A DNA stretch of 64,000 nt from Acetatifactor sp. (GCA_016290775.1 JAEEVF010000010.1:62001-126000); one strand, 5' to 3'; shown: positions 25,877 to 33,799, counted from the stretch's first letter. A program made the numbers and translations. Notes: generated by a model not told the origin, from the letters alone.

Positions 25877-26404
25877 TCACGGATCGTCATCCAGCCCCAT
25901 GTCCTTCGCAATCTTGCCACACTTGGCAATGGCGCGGCGAACGCGTTCGCTGACGGCCTTTTCATTGATCCCGAGTTCACGGGCAATCTCAGGGTTTTTC
26001 AGTTCCCAGATGTACTTCATCACAAGAATGCCTCGCTCCTCCGGACGAAGTTGGCTGAGCACTGCGTACACGGTCTTGTTGGTTTCATCCTCGATGCCTG
26101 CGTAATCATCCCTCTGGGACGGTATCGCCTCAAGCACCTCATCCTCCGTCACATAGGTCGGATGCGCCGCCTGCTTGCGATAATGATCGATCAAATGATT
26201 CTTGGCAATCCGAAAGAGCCATGTCTTTGCCGATGCTTTAGCGGGATCATAGGAATCATATGCATTCATTGCCTTGATGAAGATGTCAGAAACCAGATCC
26301 TCCGCCTCTTCACGGTGAAGGATCTGCATATAGACATAATTATAGATTGGTTTATAGTATTCGCGAAAAATCTCTTCAAAAGATTTTACGTTCCCCTGGT
26401 CCAT
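25877..26404 (-). CDS. ECF-type RNA polymerase sigma factor
   Basis: A 175-residue sigma-70 family protein of ECF size. Region 2 (about 8-75; FEEIFREYYKPIYNYVY, EAEDLVSDIFIKAMN, KTWLFRIAKNHLIDHYRK) and region 4 (about 115-165; LSQLRPEERGILVMKYIWELKNPEIARELGINEKAVSERVRRAIAK region) are both present. I chose the ATG at 26404, which has GGAG 8 bases upstream; a longer reading runs back inside the preceding gene. It follows the MshEN-RidA gene by 37 bases and precedes the precursor gene by 157 bases. No anti-sigma factor is adjacent. It probably drives the precursor and export genes. Confidence 0.87.
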   Translation of the reverse strand: MDQGNVKSFEEIFREYYKPIYNYVYMQILHREEAEDLVSDIFIKAMNAYDSYDPAKASAKTWLFRIAKNHLIDHYRKQAAHPTYVTEDEVLEAIPSQRDDYAGIEDETNKTVYAVLSQLRPEERGILVMKYIWELKNPEIARELGINEKAVSERVRRAIAKCGKIAKDMGLDDDP

Positions 26405-26441
26405 TCTAGCTTCTCCATCCTTCAGGCATTGCCTGTAAAGT

Positions 26442-27365
26442 TTATTTATTCGGAGCGTAAGCGATGCCGTCCACCTGGAACTGGAGGCCTTCCTTACCGC
26501 CAACGTGAGCAAATTCCGTCTGAATGGACTTGCGCACGGGGTACTTTCCCTTGAAACGCTCCTTGATGATCTTCTCCATCACGGGAATGTTCCAAATGTC
26601 CCTGAAAAGGCAATCCATCTGGATCACATTGTCGAGGGTCAGTCCCACAAGCTTTAAGCGCTTCTCCATGTGATCAAAGGCGCCGTTGATCTGCTCGTCG
26701 ATTGTTCCGCCGATGTTGCCGACGCAATAGCTCAAATAATAAAAATCTCCTGCGCGAATGATCCCGGAATGTGCCCATTCCTCGCTGACGTCAAAGCGCT
26801 CGATCGCAGGTCTGTTGTCCTTACTTGCACTGCCACTTGCCTTGACTTCAGAAACAGGCTGCGACACAACGGTCTCCCTGATGATGGGTGTTTCTTCCTT
26901 CTTGTCCGTCTTAGGTCCGGGATAGAGCTCATCGATCTTCTTCAGGATCCTTGAATGTGCGCCAAAGATCAGTCTTACGTTACTTCCCGTAACCTTCTTG
27001 AGCGCCTCTGCCTTTTTGTAATTCGTCGGATCGTCCGTTACGATCATCAGCTCCGAAGGGGAATTCTCATTATACCCAAAGGGGATGCAGCAATATTGCA
27101 GTGCCTGTTCGCGATTGACGAGTTTTGTCACTTCAGGAAGGAACTCCGTCATGTCAAAGTCGCAATACGGGATCCCAAAAAGAGCAGACTTTGCAAGAAC
27201 CATCTTGTCCTCGTTCGCATAGCCCTTATCCATTACGATCTTTTCAAGCGTGATCCCCTTATTCTCGTCCGTCTGCGACAAGAGTTCAACGATCTCGCGA
27301 TATAAAATAACGCCGCTGTCTGCCAAGATCTCGCCAAGTTTCCTGTTCATTTCCTGAAACGTCAT
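26442..27365 (-). CDS. MshEN (c-di-GMP-binding type) domain fused to RidA-like domain
   Basis: A 307-residue fusion. Residues 1-100 match the N-terminal domain of GspE/MshE ATPases: KLGEILADSGVI followed by YREIVELLSQ fits the c-di-GMP-binding consensus (R/K-LG-x2-hydrophobic pair-x2-G, then L-x3-L-x2-Q), and a second half ends in ALFGIPYCDFD. After a charged linker (about 150-185) comes a RidA/YjgF-like domain (about 190-307; AGDFYYLSYCVG, IDEQINGAFDHMEKRL, YPVRKSIQTEF with a likely substrate-binding Arg). No ATPase is present. A GGGGAGG site precedes the ATG. First gene before the sigma factor. RidA enzymes hydrolyse reactive enamines; the role of this fusion is unknown. Confidence 0.78.
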   Translation of the reverse strand: MTFQEMNRKLGEILADSGVILYREIVELLSQTDENKGITLEKIVMDKGYANEDKMVLAKSALFGIPYCDFDMTEFLPEVTKLVNREQALQYCCIPFGYNENSPSELMIVTDDPTNYKKAEALKKVTGSNVRLIFGAHSRILKKIDELYPGPKTDKKEETPIIRETVVSQPVSEVKASGSASKDNRPAIERFDVSEEWAHSGIIRAGDFYYLSYCVGNIGGTIDEQINGAFDHMEKRLKLVGLTLDNVIQMDCLFRDIWNIPVMEKIIKERFKGKYPVRKSIQTEFAHVGGKEGLQFQVDGIAYAPNK

Positions 27366-27425
27366 GGTTTCTACCTCCCCATTCTTCCCCTGTTAACAAG
27401 CCACGCTGTTTTGGTACAGCACACC

Positions 27426-27472
27426 ATTATAATTGTATCACTTTCCCGTTCCTTTGAAAACAACTTTTTCAA
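27426..27472 (-). promoter_or_regulatory. Candidate promoter/operator upstream of the MshEN-RidA gene
   Basis: On the minus strand a TATAAT box (27431-27426) lies 17 bases from AAGGAA, a poor -35. Overlapping upstream is the inverted repeat TTGAAAA-N5-TTTTCAA (27454-27472), a possible regulator site. The AAAGGAAC string also recalls the GGAAC element of ECF promoters. Confidence 0.3.
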
Positions 27473-27490
27473 GAAACTGCGACCGCAAAA

Positions 27491-29266
27491 TCAGTTTCCC
27501 GCATTGAAGAGAAACCTGACGTATTTTGAAAGCAAACCGCCATATCGATTGAGTTCCACGCACTTTCGCGCAGTCGCAACATTGTTTGTTATGACGCTGT
27601 CCACGTTTTTGTCAAGCATCTTGTTGATGCTGCTTTCCTTATTGACCGTCCATGCGAAGATCTGCTTTCCTTCCGCGTGAACGCGGGCCGTCAAAGCCTT
27701 CGTGATGAAAGTTGATTTGACGCTGTAATGATCCGCCGCCTTAAAGCTTGTAATGTCACCGTAAGCCAGGCTCATCACGAAAAGTGTCGTAATGCCGGGA
27801 TCATAAGCCTTTACCGCTTCGACGGATTTATATGACTGCGAAGCCACAAGGCAGTTATCTGCGAAATCATAGCCTCTGACGATGTCGACGACATCCTTTT
27901 CCAGGTTTTTGTCATATTTCGTCGGCTTGATCTCGATGTTGAGCCGAATGTTGTTCTCTTTGGCAAATTCGATCACTTCGGTAAGCAGCGGGATCCTTTC
28001 GCCATTCCCGGCATCGAGCTTTGCGATCTCATCGTAGGTCAACTCCCAAGTGTTGGCATCCAGACCTGCGGTGCGCTTCGTATTGGTGTCATGCATTACG
28101 ATGACCTGTCGGTCCTTCGTCTGCTGCACGTCCAGCTCGATCCAATCTGCGCCAAGATCCACCGCCCCGCGAAAGGCCGCCATCGTATTCTCCGGGAAAT
28201 CTCCCGACGCGCCGCGATGTGCCGTCACCTCCGCCGCATGAATGTTCTCGGCCTTCGGATTGATCATGCCGGTGGTCACGAGATAGCCAACCCCGACGGA
28301 CGCCGCCAGGATCAGACCGCCAAACAGGCCATAGCGCCTGCGATAATGCCTTAGTTTTTCTGTCGAAATTTCTGCTTCCATTGGTAAATGAACGATCTCC
28401 TCACCCGCTTCTTTCTTGCGGCGATAATACAAAACACTGATCATGCCAAAACTGATCGGCGCGGAAAGCGCGCCTTCCAAGATCAATGCCAACAGCACTG
28501 CGACGAAAAGCGCAGGCCCAGTCACTTTGCTTGTTTCAAACCATCTGCCAAGAATCCTGGCCACGCCCGATGCGATCCAAAGAAAAACAACGAGCACTAA
28601 GAAATATCCAATCGCAAACCCCACCTGGGTCAGCAGCATCACGAGATTATCCGTGAGCCTCTTTCCCTTGGAGAGCTTCGCACTCTTCTTGACCGCTTCA
28701 ATACAACTTGCGCCCTCTAGCGTGTAATAGTGAAAGGCATAGATCCAACGGATCATCAAAATGACGATCAGGGCGATCGCCCCCAAGATCGCAAGAAAAG
28801 CGACGCGGTTTTCATCATAAACGTCAAGAATGAACTCGGACACGGAAAAGGTTCCCAAAACGCCCAGTAGCGCGCCAAGCTTTAGCAGCGGCAAAAGCAT
28901 CATCACGATGATGCTTACGGAGGAGAACTCCGTCTTCCAGGCACTTAACGCATTCTTAATGGCGAACCGCGTAATGTCCCACACTTGCACCTTGATGCCT
29001 TGCCTGGACTGGTCCATCGCGTAAACGACCGCGCTCAGGTCCACCATGGAAATGGTTGCCCAAAGGATCAAAAAGACCAATATCACAAGCAACGTGAGCG
29101 GACTGAACAGGAATTTCACTGCGTTCTCCGTCGTCAGATATGAAAAGCCTGAAATCTTTAATATCACGTCTAAGCATACATTTGCCAAAGGCAACAAGAT
29201 CGCCGCCAGCGTCAGCTTAAAAAACAATTCAAAACATAGGATCACTTTCCAGTTCTTACGGTACAT
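27491..29266 (-). CDS. Membrane-anchored glycerophosphodiester phosphodiesterase
   Basis: A 591-residue protein. Residues 1-340 contain about seven to eight membrane helices of the glycerophosphodiester phosphodiesterase membrane domain (starting MYRKNWKVILCFELFFKLTL). Residues 345-575 are a GDPD TIM barrel with the catalytic signature TAHRGASGDFPENT, then ELDVQQTKDRQVIVMHD. It cleaves glycerophosphodiesters, or possibly glycerophosphate polymers such as teichoic acid, on the outer face, to glycerol 3-phosphate and an alcohol. A GAGGGG site precedes the ATG. No operon partner is obvious. Confidence 0.9.
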   Translation of the reverse strand: MYRKNWKVILCFELFFKLTLAAILLPLANVCLDVILKISGFSYLTTENAVKFLFSPLTLLVILVFLILWATISMVDLSAVVYAMDQSRQGIKVQVWDITRFAIKNALSAWKTEFSSVSIIVMMLLPLLKLGALLGVLGTFSVSEFILDVYDENRVAFLAILGAIALIVILMIRWIYAFHYYTLEGASCIEAVKKSAKLSKGKRLTDNLVMLLTQVGFAIGYFLVLVVFLWIASGVARILGRWFETSKVTGPALFVAVLLALILEGALSAPISFGMISVLYYRRKKEAGEEIVHLPMEAEISTEKLRHYRRRYGLFGGLILAASVGVGYLVTTGMINPKAENIHAAEVTAHRGASGDFPENTMAAFRGAVDLGADWIELDVQQTKDRQVIVMHDTNTKRTAGLDANTWELTYDEIAKLDAGNGERIPLLTEVIEFAKENNIRLNIEIKPTKYDKNLEKDVVDIVRGYDFADNCLVASQSYKSVEAVKAYDPGITTLFVMSLAYGDITSFKAADHYSVKSTFITKALTARVHAEGKQIFAWTVNKESSINKMLDKNVDSVITNNVATARKCVELNRYGGLLSKYVRFLFNAGN

Positions 29267-29304
29267 GACCTTATACCCCTCTATCTCTTTATTGCATCAC
29301 AAAA

Positions 29305-29325
29305 AGATTTTACTTACAAAAATCT
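29305..29325 (-). terminator. Weak A/T-rich terminator after the flavodoxin gene
   Basis: A 7-base stem (AGATTTT / AAAATCT) with a 7-base loop is followed on the minus strand by a T run. The stem is weak; it lies 25 bases past the flavodoxin stop. Confidence 0.35.
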
Positions 29326-29350
29326 AAGTTTTTTCCGTGCTTGTAGAGAT

Positions 29351-29791
29351 TCAGAGCTTTTTATAGAACTCAACGGCGCCGGCGATCTCATCTGCCGTGG
29401 GATGCCCCTTCGCGATGCCGCCGATCACGCGAAACGGCCCGATCGTGTCCCATCCAAGGCAACCATAATCCCCGAGCCACTCACAATGCCGCTTCTCCGC
29501 ATAGGCCTTTACATCCCTTGCATAAGTCTTTACCATGGCGCCGCAAGTATATACCGCAAACACGCGCTTGCCCTCCGGCAGATTCTTTTCCAGGTATTCC
29601 AGCATTTCCTTGTGAAACGTGGAAAAATAGATTCCGGAAGCCACGCCAATGACGTCATATTCACTTAAATTCTCCGGTTGGGATTTCGTGATGTCAACCA
29701 AAGTGACGGAAGGATCCGCCTCCTTGATCGCATCCAAGAGTTTTTTCGTATTTCCGTGATGTGTAGAATGATAGACTATGATCGTATTCAT
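29351..29791 (-). CDS. Flavodoxin family protein
   Basis: A 146-residue FMN-binding protein. The phosphate-binding loop YHSTHHGNTKK (residues 7-17) and the GVASGIYFSTFHKEM and YTCGAM segments around the isoalloxazine site are clear. The length and His-rich loop resemble protoporphyrinogen oxidase HemG-like or small flavodoxins of Firmicutes. I chose the ATG at 29791, 8 bases after GGAGG, over a reading from 29812. The gene is divergent from the secreted repeat protein and likely monocistronic. Cytoplasmic electron carrier. Confidence 0.85.
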   Translation of the reverse strand: MNTIIVYHSTHHGNTKKLLDAIKEADPSVTLVDITKSQPENLSEYDVIGVASGIYFSTFHKEMLEYLEKNLPEGKRVFAVYTCGAMVKTYARDVKAYAEKRHCEWLGDYGCLGWDTIGPFRVIGGIAKGHPTADEIAGAVEFYKKL

Positions 29792-29882
29792 GAAATATAC
29801 CTCCGCGCTCACTCCATAAATTCTACACCTTTTGAGTGAAAAGGTAAAGTAAATATGTTATGTAACACTTTTGTTACATACC

Positions 29883-29911
29883 TTGACAGGCGAGGTATAT
29901 TATTGTAAACT
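29883..29911 (+). promoter_or_regulatory. Promoter for the secreted repeat protein
   Basis: TTGACA (29883-29888) is followed after 17 bases by TAAACT (29906-29911), a consensus -35 with a 4/6 -10 box. The element is 61 bases before the start codon. Confidence 0.6.
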
Positions 29912-29915
29912 GTAT

Positions 29916-29933
29916 TTTGTCCGGACAGACAAA
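29916..29933 (+). promoter_or_regulatory. Candidate operator palindrome at the transcription start
   Basis: TTTGTC-CGGACA-GACAAA is an inverted repeat with a 6-base centre (TGTCCGGACA is itself palindromic). It begins 5 bases after the -10 box, a classic position for a repressor. No candidate regulator is adjacent. Confidence 0.4.
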
Positions 29934-29971
29934 CTAATCATATTCTTTTTGGGAGGAGGAAACCAGATACA

Positions 29972-30829
29972 ATGAAAAGAGTTTTCAAACATTTCTTATT
30001 AGCTTTTGCTCTTGTCTTTACCTTCGTATTGTTTTCAGGCAATTCCGTCCAGGCTGCAACTAAGCCGATCCGCACCTACAGTGACTTTCCGGTGAAATGC
30101 CATAATGCAAAGGGCGCTTTTCATGGGAAGTTTACGCAAGTCTACGGAAAAACCCAAAGACTGCAAGGCTGGGTGGCTGCAGACGCACCGATCGGTGATT
30201 TTACTTACGAGTTCGAGTATTTACCTGGCTGTAAAGCATTTGGAGACATAGACAGTGTTAGCAGGCCTGACGTAAAAAAAGCATATCCGAGCTATAAGTA
30301 TTGCTTGGGCTTTGAATTTTCCGATGTGAACGCGTTAGGGTGGGATAAAGCATATGGCAAGAATGGTACACTTCGCATTTACGCCATGATCGGTGGAGTC
30401 AAGACCCTAGTAGGACAATACGATGTCAATAGCAAGGACATGATCACCTGCAGTGATTTTCCGATTACGATTGCGCCCGACTATGGTCCGTTCCGCGGCA
30501 ATGTGAGCATGTCACAAAATCCTCAACTGAAACTGCAGGGTTGGGTGGCATCAAAAAAAGCATCGATATCCACCATTTACGGCCAACTTTGGTACCAAAT
30601 CCCTAACTCCAACATTTGGGGAATTTACTATCTTCCTATGATCGTCGGATTTCGTGAAGATGTCAAGGCGGCTTATCCAGGCTATGCCTATTGTGTAGGG
30701 TATCAACTGAATCCAATCTACAACAATGTAATCAAGAAATACCTTAACGGAGAATACGGAGACCTTTATATCTATGCGGTGATTGACGGTCAAGATTGCC
30801 TCGTTGGTACCTACAATTTAGTTCATTAA
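29972..30829 (+). CDS. Secreted protein with two tandem copies of an unknown domain
   Basis: A 285-residue exported protein. A signal peptide (residues 1-29, cleavage after VQA) is followed by two related domains (about 35-160 and 165-285). Matching landmarks in each copy are SDFPVK/SDFPIT, LQGWVA, DVKKAYPSYKYCLGFE / DVKAAYPGYAYCVGYQ, a LRIYAMI / LYIYAVI strand, and GQYDV / GTYNL. Each copy contains one or two Cys at equivalent positions. I do not recognise the family. The sequence is moderately AT-rich, has its own promoter and terminator, and is plus-strand among minus-strand genes, which suggests separate acquisition. There is no cell-wall anchor, so it is probably released. Confidence 0.8.
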   Translation: MKRVFKHFLLAFALVFTFVLFSGNSVQAATKPIRTYSDFPVKCHNAKGAFHGKFTQVYGKTQRLQGWVAADAPIGDFTYEFEYLPGCKAFGDIDSVSRPDVKKAYPSYKYCLGFEFSDVNALGWDKAYGKNGTLRIYAMIGGVKTLVGQYDVNSKDMITCSDFPITIAPDYGPFRGNVSMSQNPQLKLQGWVASKKASISTIYGQLWYQIPNSNIWGIYYLPMIVGFREDVKAAYPGYAYCVGYQLNPIYNNVIKKYLNGEYGDLYIYAVIDGQDCLVGTYNLVH

Positions 30830-30854
30830 TGATTTGCCTATTATGACCCAAATA

Positions 30855-30884
30855 AAGCGGCTTCCTTTGAGGGAAGCCGCTTTT
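30855..30884. terminator. Bidirectional terminator between convergent genes
   Basis: A 12-base stem (AAGCGGCTTCCT / GGGAAGCCGCTT) with a TTGA loop is followed by TTTT on the plus strand and by TTTATTT on the minus strand. It lies between the secreted protein gene and the HIRAN gene. Confidence 0.75.
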
Positions 30885-30903
30885 CACATGTTATTCTTTC
30901 TTG

Positions 30904-31299
30904 TCAGAAATCCACAAGATAGATCCCGATGCCGATCTGGTGGAAGGAGCCTTTCATCACATGCTTGTTGACTTTGCCGATGAGGAGCTTGCCGGCGTCC
31001 ATGAGGCGGGCAAACACCACGTTGTCCTTCTCGGGGACATAACCGAGCTTGCGCTGCTTCTCGTCCAGGATCAAAATGGCGTTGTCATCAAAGCGATTGT
31101 CTTCGCGGCGCATGATGACCTTCGTTCCTTCCTTGATCTCGCCTAGAATGCTCTCGTCCTCGATGTGCGTGGTCCCCGCGATGTAAGAATCAAACAGGAA
31201 TATCTCCCTGCTCAGGGGCTTGATCGCTTCGCTCAGACCAGCTTCCTGCGAGAGCAACGCAACCATATTCTTTTGACTAACCATCAATTCATTGTCCAT
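30904..31299 (-). CDS. HIRAN domain protein
   Basis: A 131-residue protein in which residues 35-125 form a HIRAN domain (IAGTTHIEDE, a REDNRFDDNAILI segment, KLGYVPEKDN). HIRAN domains bind DNA ends or single-stranded 3-prime ends and usually accompany repair helicases; here the domain stands alone with a short N-terminal helix. The start overlaps the end of the J-domain gene by 16 bases, so the two are translated together. An AGGAGG site lies 12 bases upstream. Confidence 0.85.
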   Translation of the reverse strand: MDNELMVSQKNMVALLSQEAGLSEAIKPLSREIFLFDSYIAGTTHIEDESILGEIKEGTKVIMRREDNRFDDNAILILDEKQRKLGYVPEKDNVVFARLMDAGKLLIGKVNKHVMKGSFHQIGIGIYLVDF

Positions 31300-32078
31300 A
31301 AAATATTGATCCCTCCTCCCCCAAGGAGCTTTTCCAACTGCTCCGTCAGCTCGGCCAGGTAACTCTTGTACTCATCGCGCTCCTTCTCCAGAGCCTTTTT
31401 CTTTTCTGCCGTCTTTTCCTCATCCTGCAAAATGTCAATGTAAGTATATGGCTCCGTCGTCAGAATCGTGTTGATCTGATCGCGGATTCGTTCGATGCGC
31501 TTCTTCAGATTCTTCGTCTGAAGCTCAAACCCTTTATCGCCAAGCTCCTCAAGGAGCTTCTTTGCCATGACTTCCAGGTTCTCCAGCTCTTCCAGGTTGA
31601 TTCTTTGATATGCCTCCGCAATCTTGTTCCACAGTTCGCTGAGTTTCGGGTTCTTTTGCGTCATGGCATTCATGTCAGGATGGAGCTTCTTCGCAAGCCT
31701 GCGGTAGATCTTCTTTGCCATGCCGACCTCGAATTCACTATGCCCCTTACTTTCCTTCGCCTCTTTGTTTTTCTCCGTCATATTCTTGAGCTCGACATAA
31801 TACATCATCATATCCTTGTCGATGGCCTCATTCATCTCATTCACGTCCACATACTGCCCGCGATTGATCTTCGCCTGGCAAAACGCAATCATCTTTTTCT
31901 TCTTGATGCACTCCACCTTCAGCTCGAACACTTCCGTGATGAGATCGCCGAACACTTTGATATAGCTGGTCTGAATCGAATGCGCCTCCCTCTCCACCTG
32001 GTCCCGCTTGCACAACAGCTCGGTCAGTTCCTCTTCGTCAGAAGCAAACTCAACGTCCATAAAACCCATTTCATTCAT
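31284..32078 (-). CDS. J-domain (DnaJ-like) coiled-coil protein
   Basis: A 264-residue charged protein. A J-domain-like segment lies at about 120-170 with the HPD motif in IYRRLAKKLHPDMN, flanked by long predicted coiled coils (residues 10-110 and 180-255, ending ELTEQLEKLLGG). J domains stimulate Hsp70 ATPase. The HPD is intact but the preceding helix II is divergent. Overlap with the HIRAN gene suggests a joint role, possibly in DNA repair or protein remodelling. No signal peptide. Confidence 0.75.
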   Translation of the reverse strand: MNEMGFMDVEFASDEEELTELLCKRDQVEREAHSIQTSYIKVFGDLITEVFELKVECIKKKKMIAFCQAKINRGQYVDVNEMNEAIDKDMMMYYVELKNMTEKNKEAKESKGHSEFEVGMAKKIYRRLAKKLHPDMNAMTQKNPKLSELWNKIAEAYQRINLEELENLEVMAKKLLEELGDKGFELQTKNLKKRIERIRDQINTILTTEPYTYIDILQDEEKTAEKKKALEKERDEYKSYLAELTEQLEKLLGGGGINILWTMN

Positions 32079-32110
32079 ATCACTTCACCACCTTAAAAGC
32101 AAACAAACCT

Positions 32111-32222
32111 CAGTTTCTCTTTTCACTTCGTCACCTTGCGCACATGCAGGCGTCAGTCTCTCTTCTCATTTCGTCACCTTGCGCACATGCAGGCGTCGGT
32201 TTCTCTTCTCATTTCGTCACCT
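32111..32222. repeat. Three tandem 43-base units at the 3-prime end of a Sel1-like gene
   Basis: Units begin at 32111, 32154 and 32197. Units 1 and 2 are nearly identical over 43 bases; the third diverges after about 28 bases where it enters the coding end of the Sel1-like gene. Each unit carries the codons for K-V-T-K and a stop on the minus strand, so this is a tandem duplication of the gene tail. Confidence 0.85.
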
Positions 32223-32895
32223 TGAAAGCATACAGATCCTCATGGATCGCCGTCAGTTTCTCGTCGCCGATGCAGCCGTCCTTAAAAAAATCGTCCCGCG
32301 AGTGAAACCATTTTCCGTTGAAGCAAACAACGCTCTCGTTCCCTTCCATGGAGGACTCAAGCTTCTGCTCCTTGCCATTGTACCGGAACGTGATCTCATG
32401 CGGCGTCTTCAGCAGGTAATACATGTCAAAGAAATCAAAGTCCTCATAGTCAAAGTCGATCAGCTCATACAGGTCGTCGATCAGCCACTTCATGATGTTC
32501 ATGTTGCCAAAGAAGGCATTGTACTTGATCCGCTCCGCCAGGAACCCCTTCGCATAAAGGTACAGCTTCACCGCCTCGTCCTTCCGCCCTTGCTCCGTGC
32601 GGATCCGCGCAAGACGCGTCGCCACCTCCGGCACCGGTGCGAAGACATCCATCATGTTTTTTACCTTGGGATACAGCTCCTCGATCATCCGCTCGTAAGT
32701 TTGCTGATCCTTGGCGACGTAATATCCATTCTTGTACATGTCCGCCACCTTGTAGGTCGACACGGGATCGCCCTTTTCCATCAGCTTCGAGAAGTACTCA
32801 AAGGCCTTCTTGAAATCCCGCTCGCCCGTCCGCCCGTAATACCAAATGTACCCGAGGCACTCGTACGCTGGATCGTAATCATATGTCGCCGCCAT
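32209..32895 (-). pseudogene. Sel1/TPR-like repeat protein, C-terminal part of a frameshifted gene
   Basis: This 228-residue reading aligns with residues from about 75 onward of the intact 296-residue paralogue at 39.3-40.2 kb (shared landmarks: LGYIWYYG, KVADMYKNGYYV, AKGFLAERI, VVCFNGKWFHS versus AIHFQGKWYRN). The preceding 64-codon reading supplies the N-terminal part. The two are joined by one extra base near 32897-32901 (TTATGAG where the paralogue has ATGGAG). Either a real frameshift, a sequencing error or a reinitiation pair (TGA-G-ATG). Sel1-like helical repeats usually mediate protein contacts. Function unknown. Confidence 0.75.
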
Positions 32896-32896
32896 C

Positions 32897-33091
32897 TCAT
32901 AAGTATTTCAGTGCCAGATCAAAACGCTTGATCTCGTAATAATACCCGCCAAGGTACATCATGTCATTCGGGTTGTGAAGCTCATCGATCAGGAAATTCA
33001 TGGCTTCCGTGAACATGAACACGTCTTCCTCAGATAGACTGCGGTTTTCATCAAAGTTTTGAACGATCTTCTTCGCTTCCTTTACGGTCAT
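32897..33091 (-). pseudogene. Sel1/TPR-like repeat protein, N-terminal part of a frameshifted gene
   Basis: A 64-residue reading starting at the ATG 6 bases after GGAGGTG. It matches the start of the paralogue at 39.3 kb (acidic helical start, EALEFLIAETKEPKYMCELGW versus EAMNFLIDELHNPNDMMYLGG, then KRFDL-KY) and stops at TGA exactly where that protein continues with EMAA. The C-terminal part starts one base later. Confidence 0.75.
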
Positions 33092-33197
33092 GAGGCACCT
33101 CCTTCCGTCGCTTGATTTCTTCATTCCAAGCTTGCTTTATAATCCTATCCTACCACAAACTTGTCGGATTTATCGGACAGTTGGGCCCAACCCCTAA

Positions 33198-33395
33198 TTA
33201 TTCCTTTCTCCAGTTGTCGTGACGGTCGCGGTCCTTTTGCCGCTTGACCTTTACCGACTCTTCTTTCTTTGTGGTCTTCCGCGGCTCATACTTGGGACAA
33301 TTCTTGCATTTCTTCAAGTCTACTTTCACAAACCCCTTTTTGCAGTCCGCATCCTTGCAAACATAGTAGATGCAAGGGCTTTCCCTATCTTTCAT
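33198..33395 (-). CDS. Small Cys-rich basic protein, probable metal-binding
   Basis: A 65-residue protein with Cys residues in CIYYVCKDADC and KKCKNCPKYEPR, a spacing suited to one zinc ion, followed by a highly basic lysine-rich tail. Short proteins of this pattern are frequent in Lachnospiraceae but have no known role. The start at 33395 has GGAGG 8 bases upstream. No operon partner is evident. Confidence 0.7.
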   Translation of the reverse strand: MKDRESPCIYYVCKDADCKKGFVKVDLKKCKNCPKYEPRKTTKKEESVKVKRQKDRDRHDNWRKE

Positions 33396-33454
33396 GATCG
33401 CATCCTCCAAACATTTTGAAATCCAACCCTGCTGGTATCCAAACTAACTAAAAC

Positions 33455-33799
33455 TCAGTTTTGCTTCTTGCTCTTTATCTTTTCAATCATCTTCCGGATC
33501 AAGAAAATGATCAATGTAAAGAGTACAACAAAAAAGATAAATCGAAAGATTGAAAACTCTTTCGTATCACTTCCTTTATACACTTCACCAGTGTAGTCCC
33601 ACGGGGGGTAAAATCTCATTATGTGCCAATAGAATCCACAATCGCTCCTAGCATCGGCGTACTTGGTGAAAGGTATCTCTGGGAGTAGTAATGGCACGTA
33701 TCCATATAGCTTTACATTGATTGTTTCAAAGACTGCCAAAACAGCATTCACAACAAGTGAAATGGCTAGTGAAATTCCAAGCGAAATTCTTTTTTTCAT
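33455..33799 (-). CDS. Small membrane protein, two transmembrane helices
   Basis: A 114-residue protein with an N-terminal helix (about 5-25, or an uncleaved signal), a central extracytoplasmic loop rich in aromatics (FYWHIMRFYPPWDY), a C-terminal helix (about 85-105) and a basic end (KIKSKKQN). Not recognised. The ATG has GGAGG 8 bases upstream. AT-rich compared with distal neighbours. Confidence 0.65.
   Translation of the reverse strand: MKKRISLGISLAISLVVNAVLAVFETINVKLYGYVPLLLPEIPFTKYADARSDCGFYWHIMRFYPPWDYTGEVYKGSDTKEFSIFRFIFFVVLFTLIIFLIRKMIEKIKSKKQN

Noticed and set aside
32111..32222. CRISPR array
   Set aside because: Only three head-to-tail units without spacers, and the units contain a gene tail.
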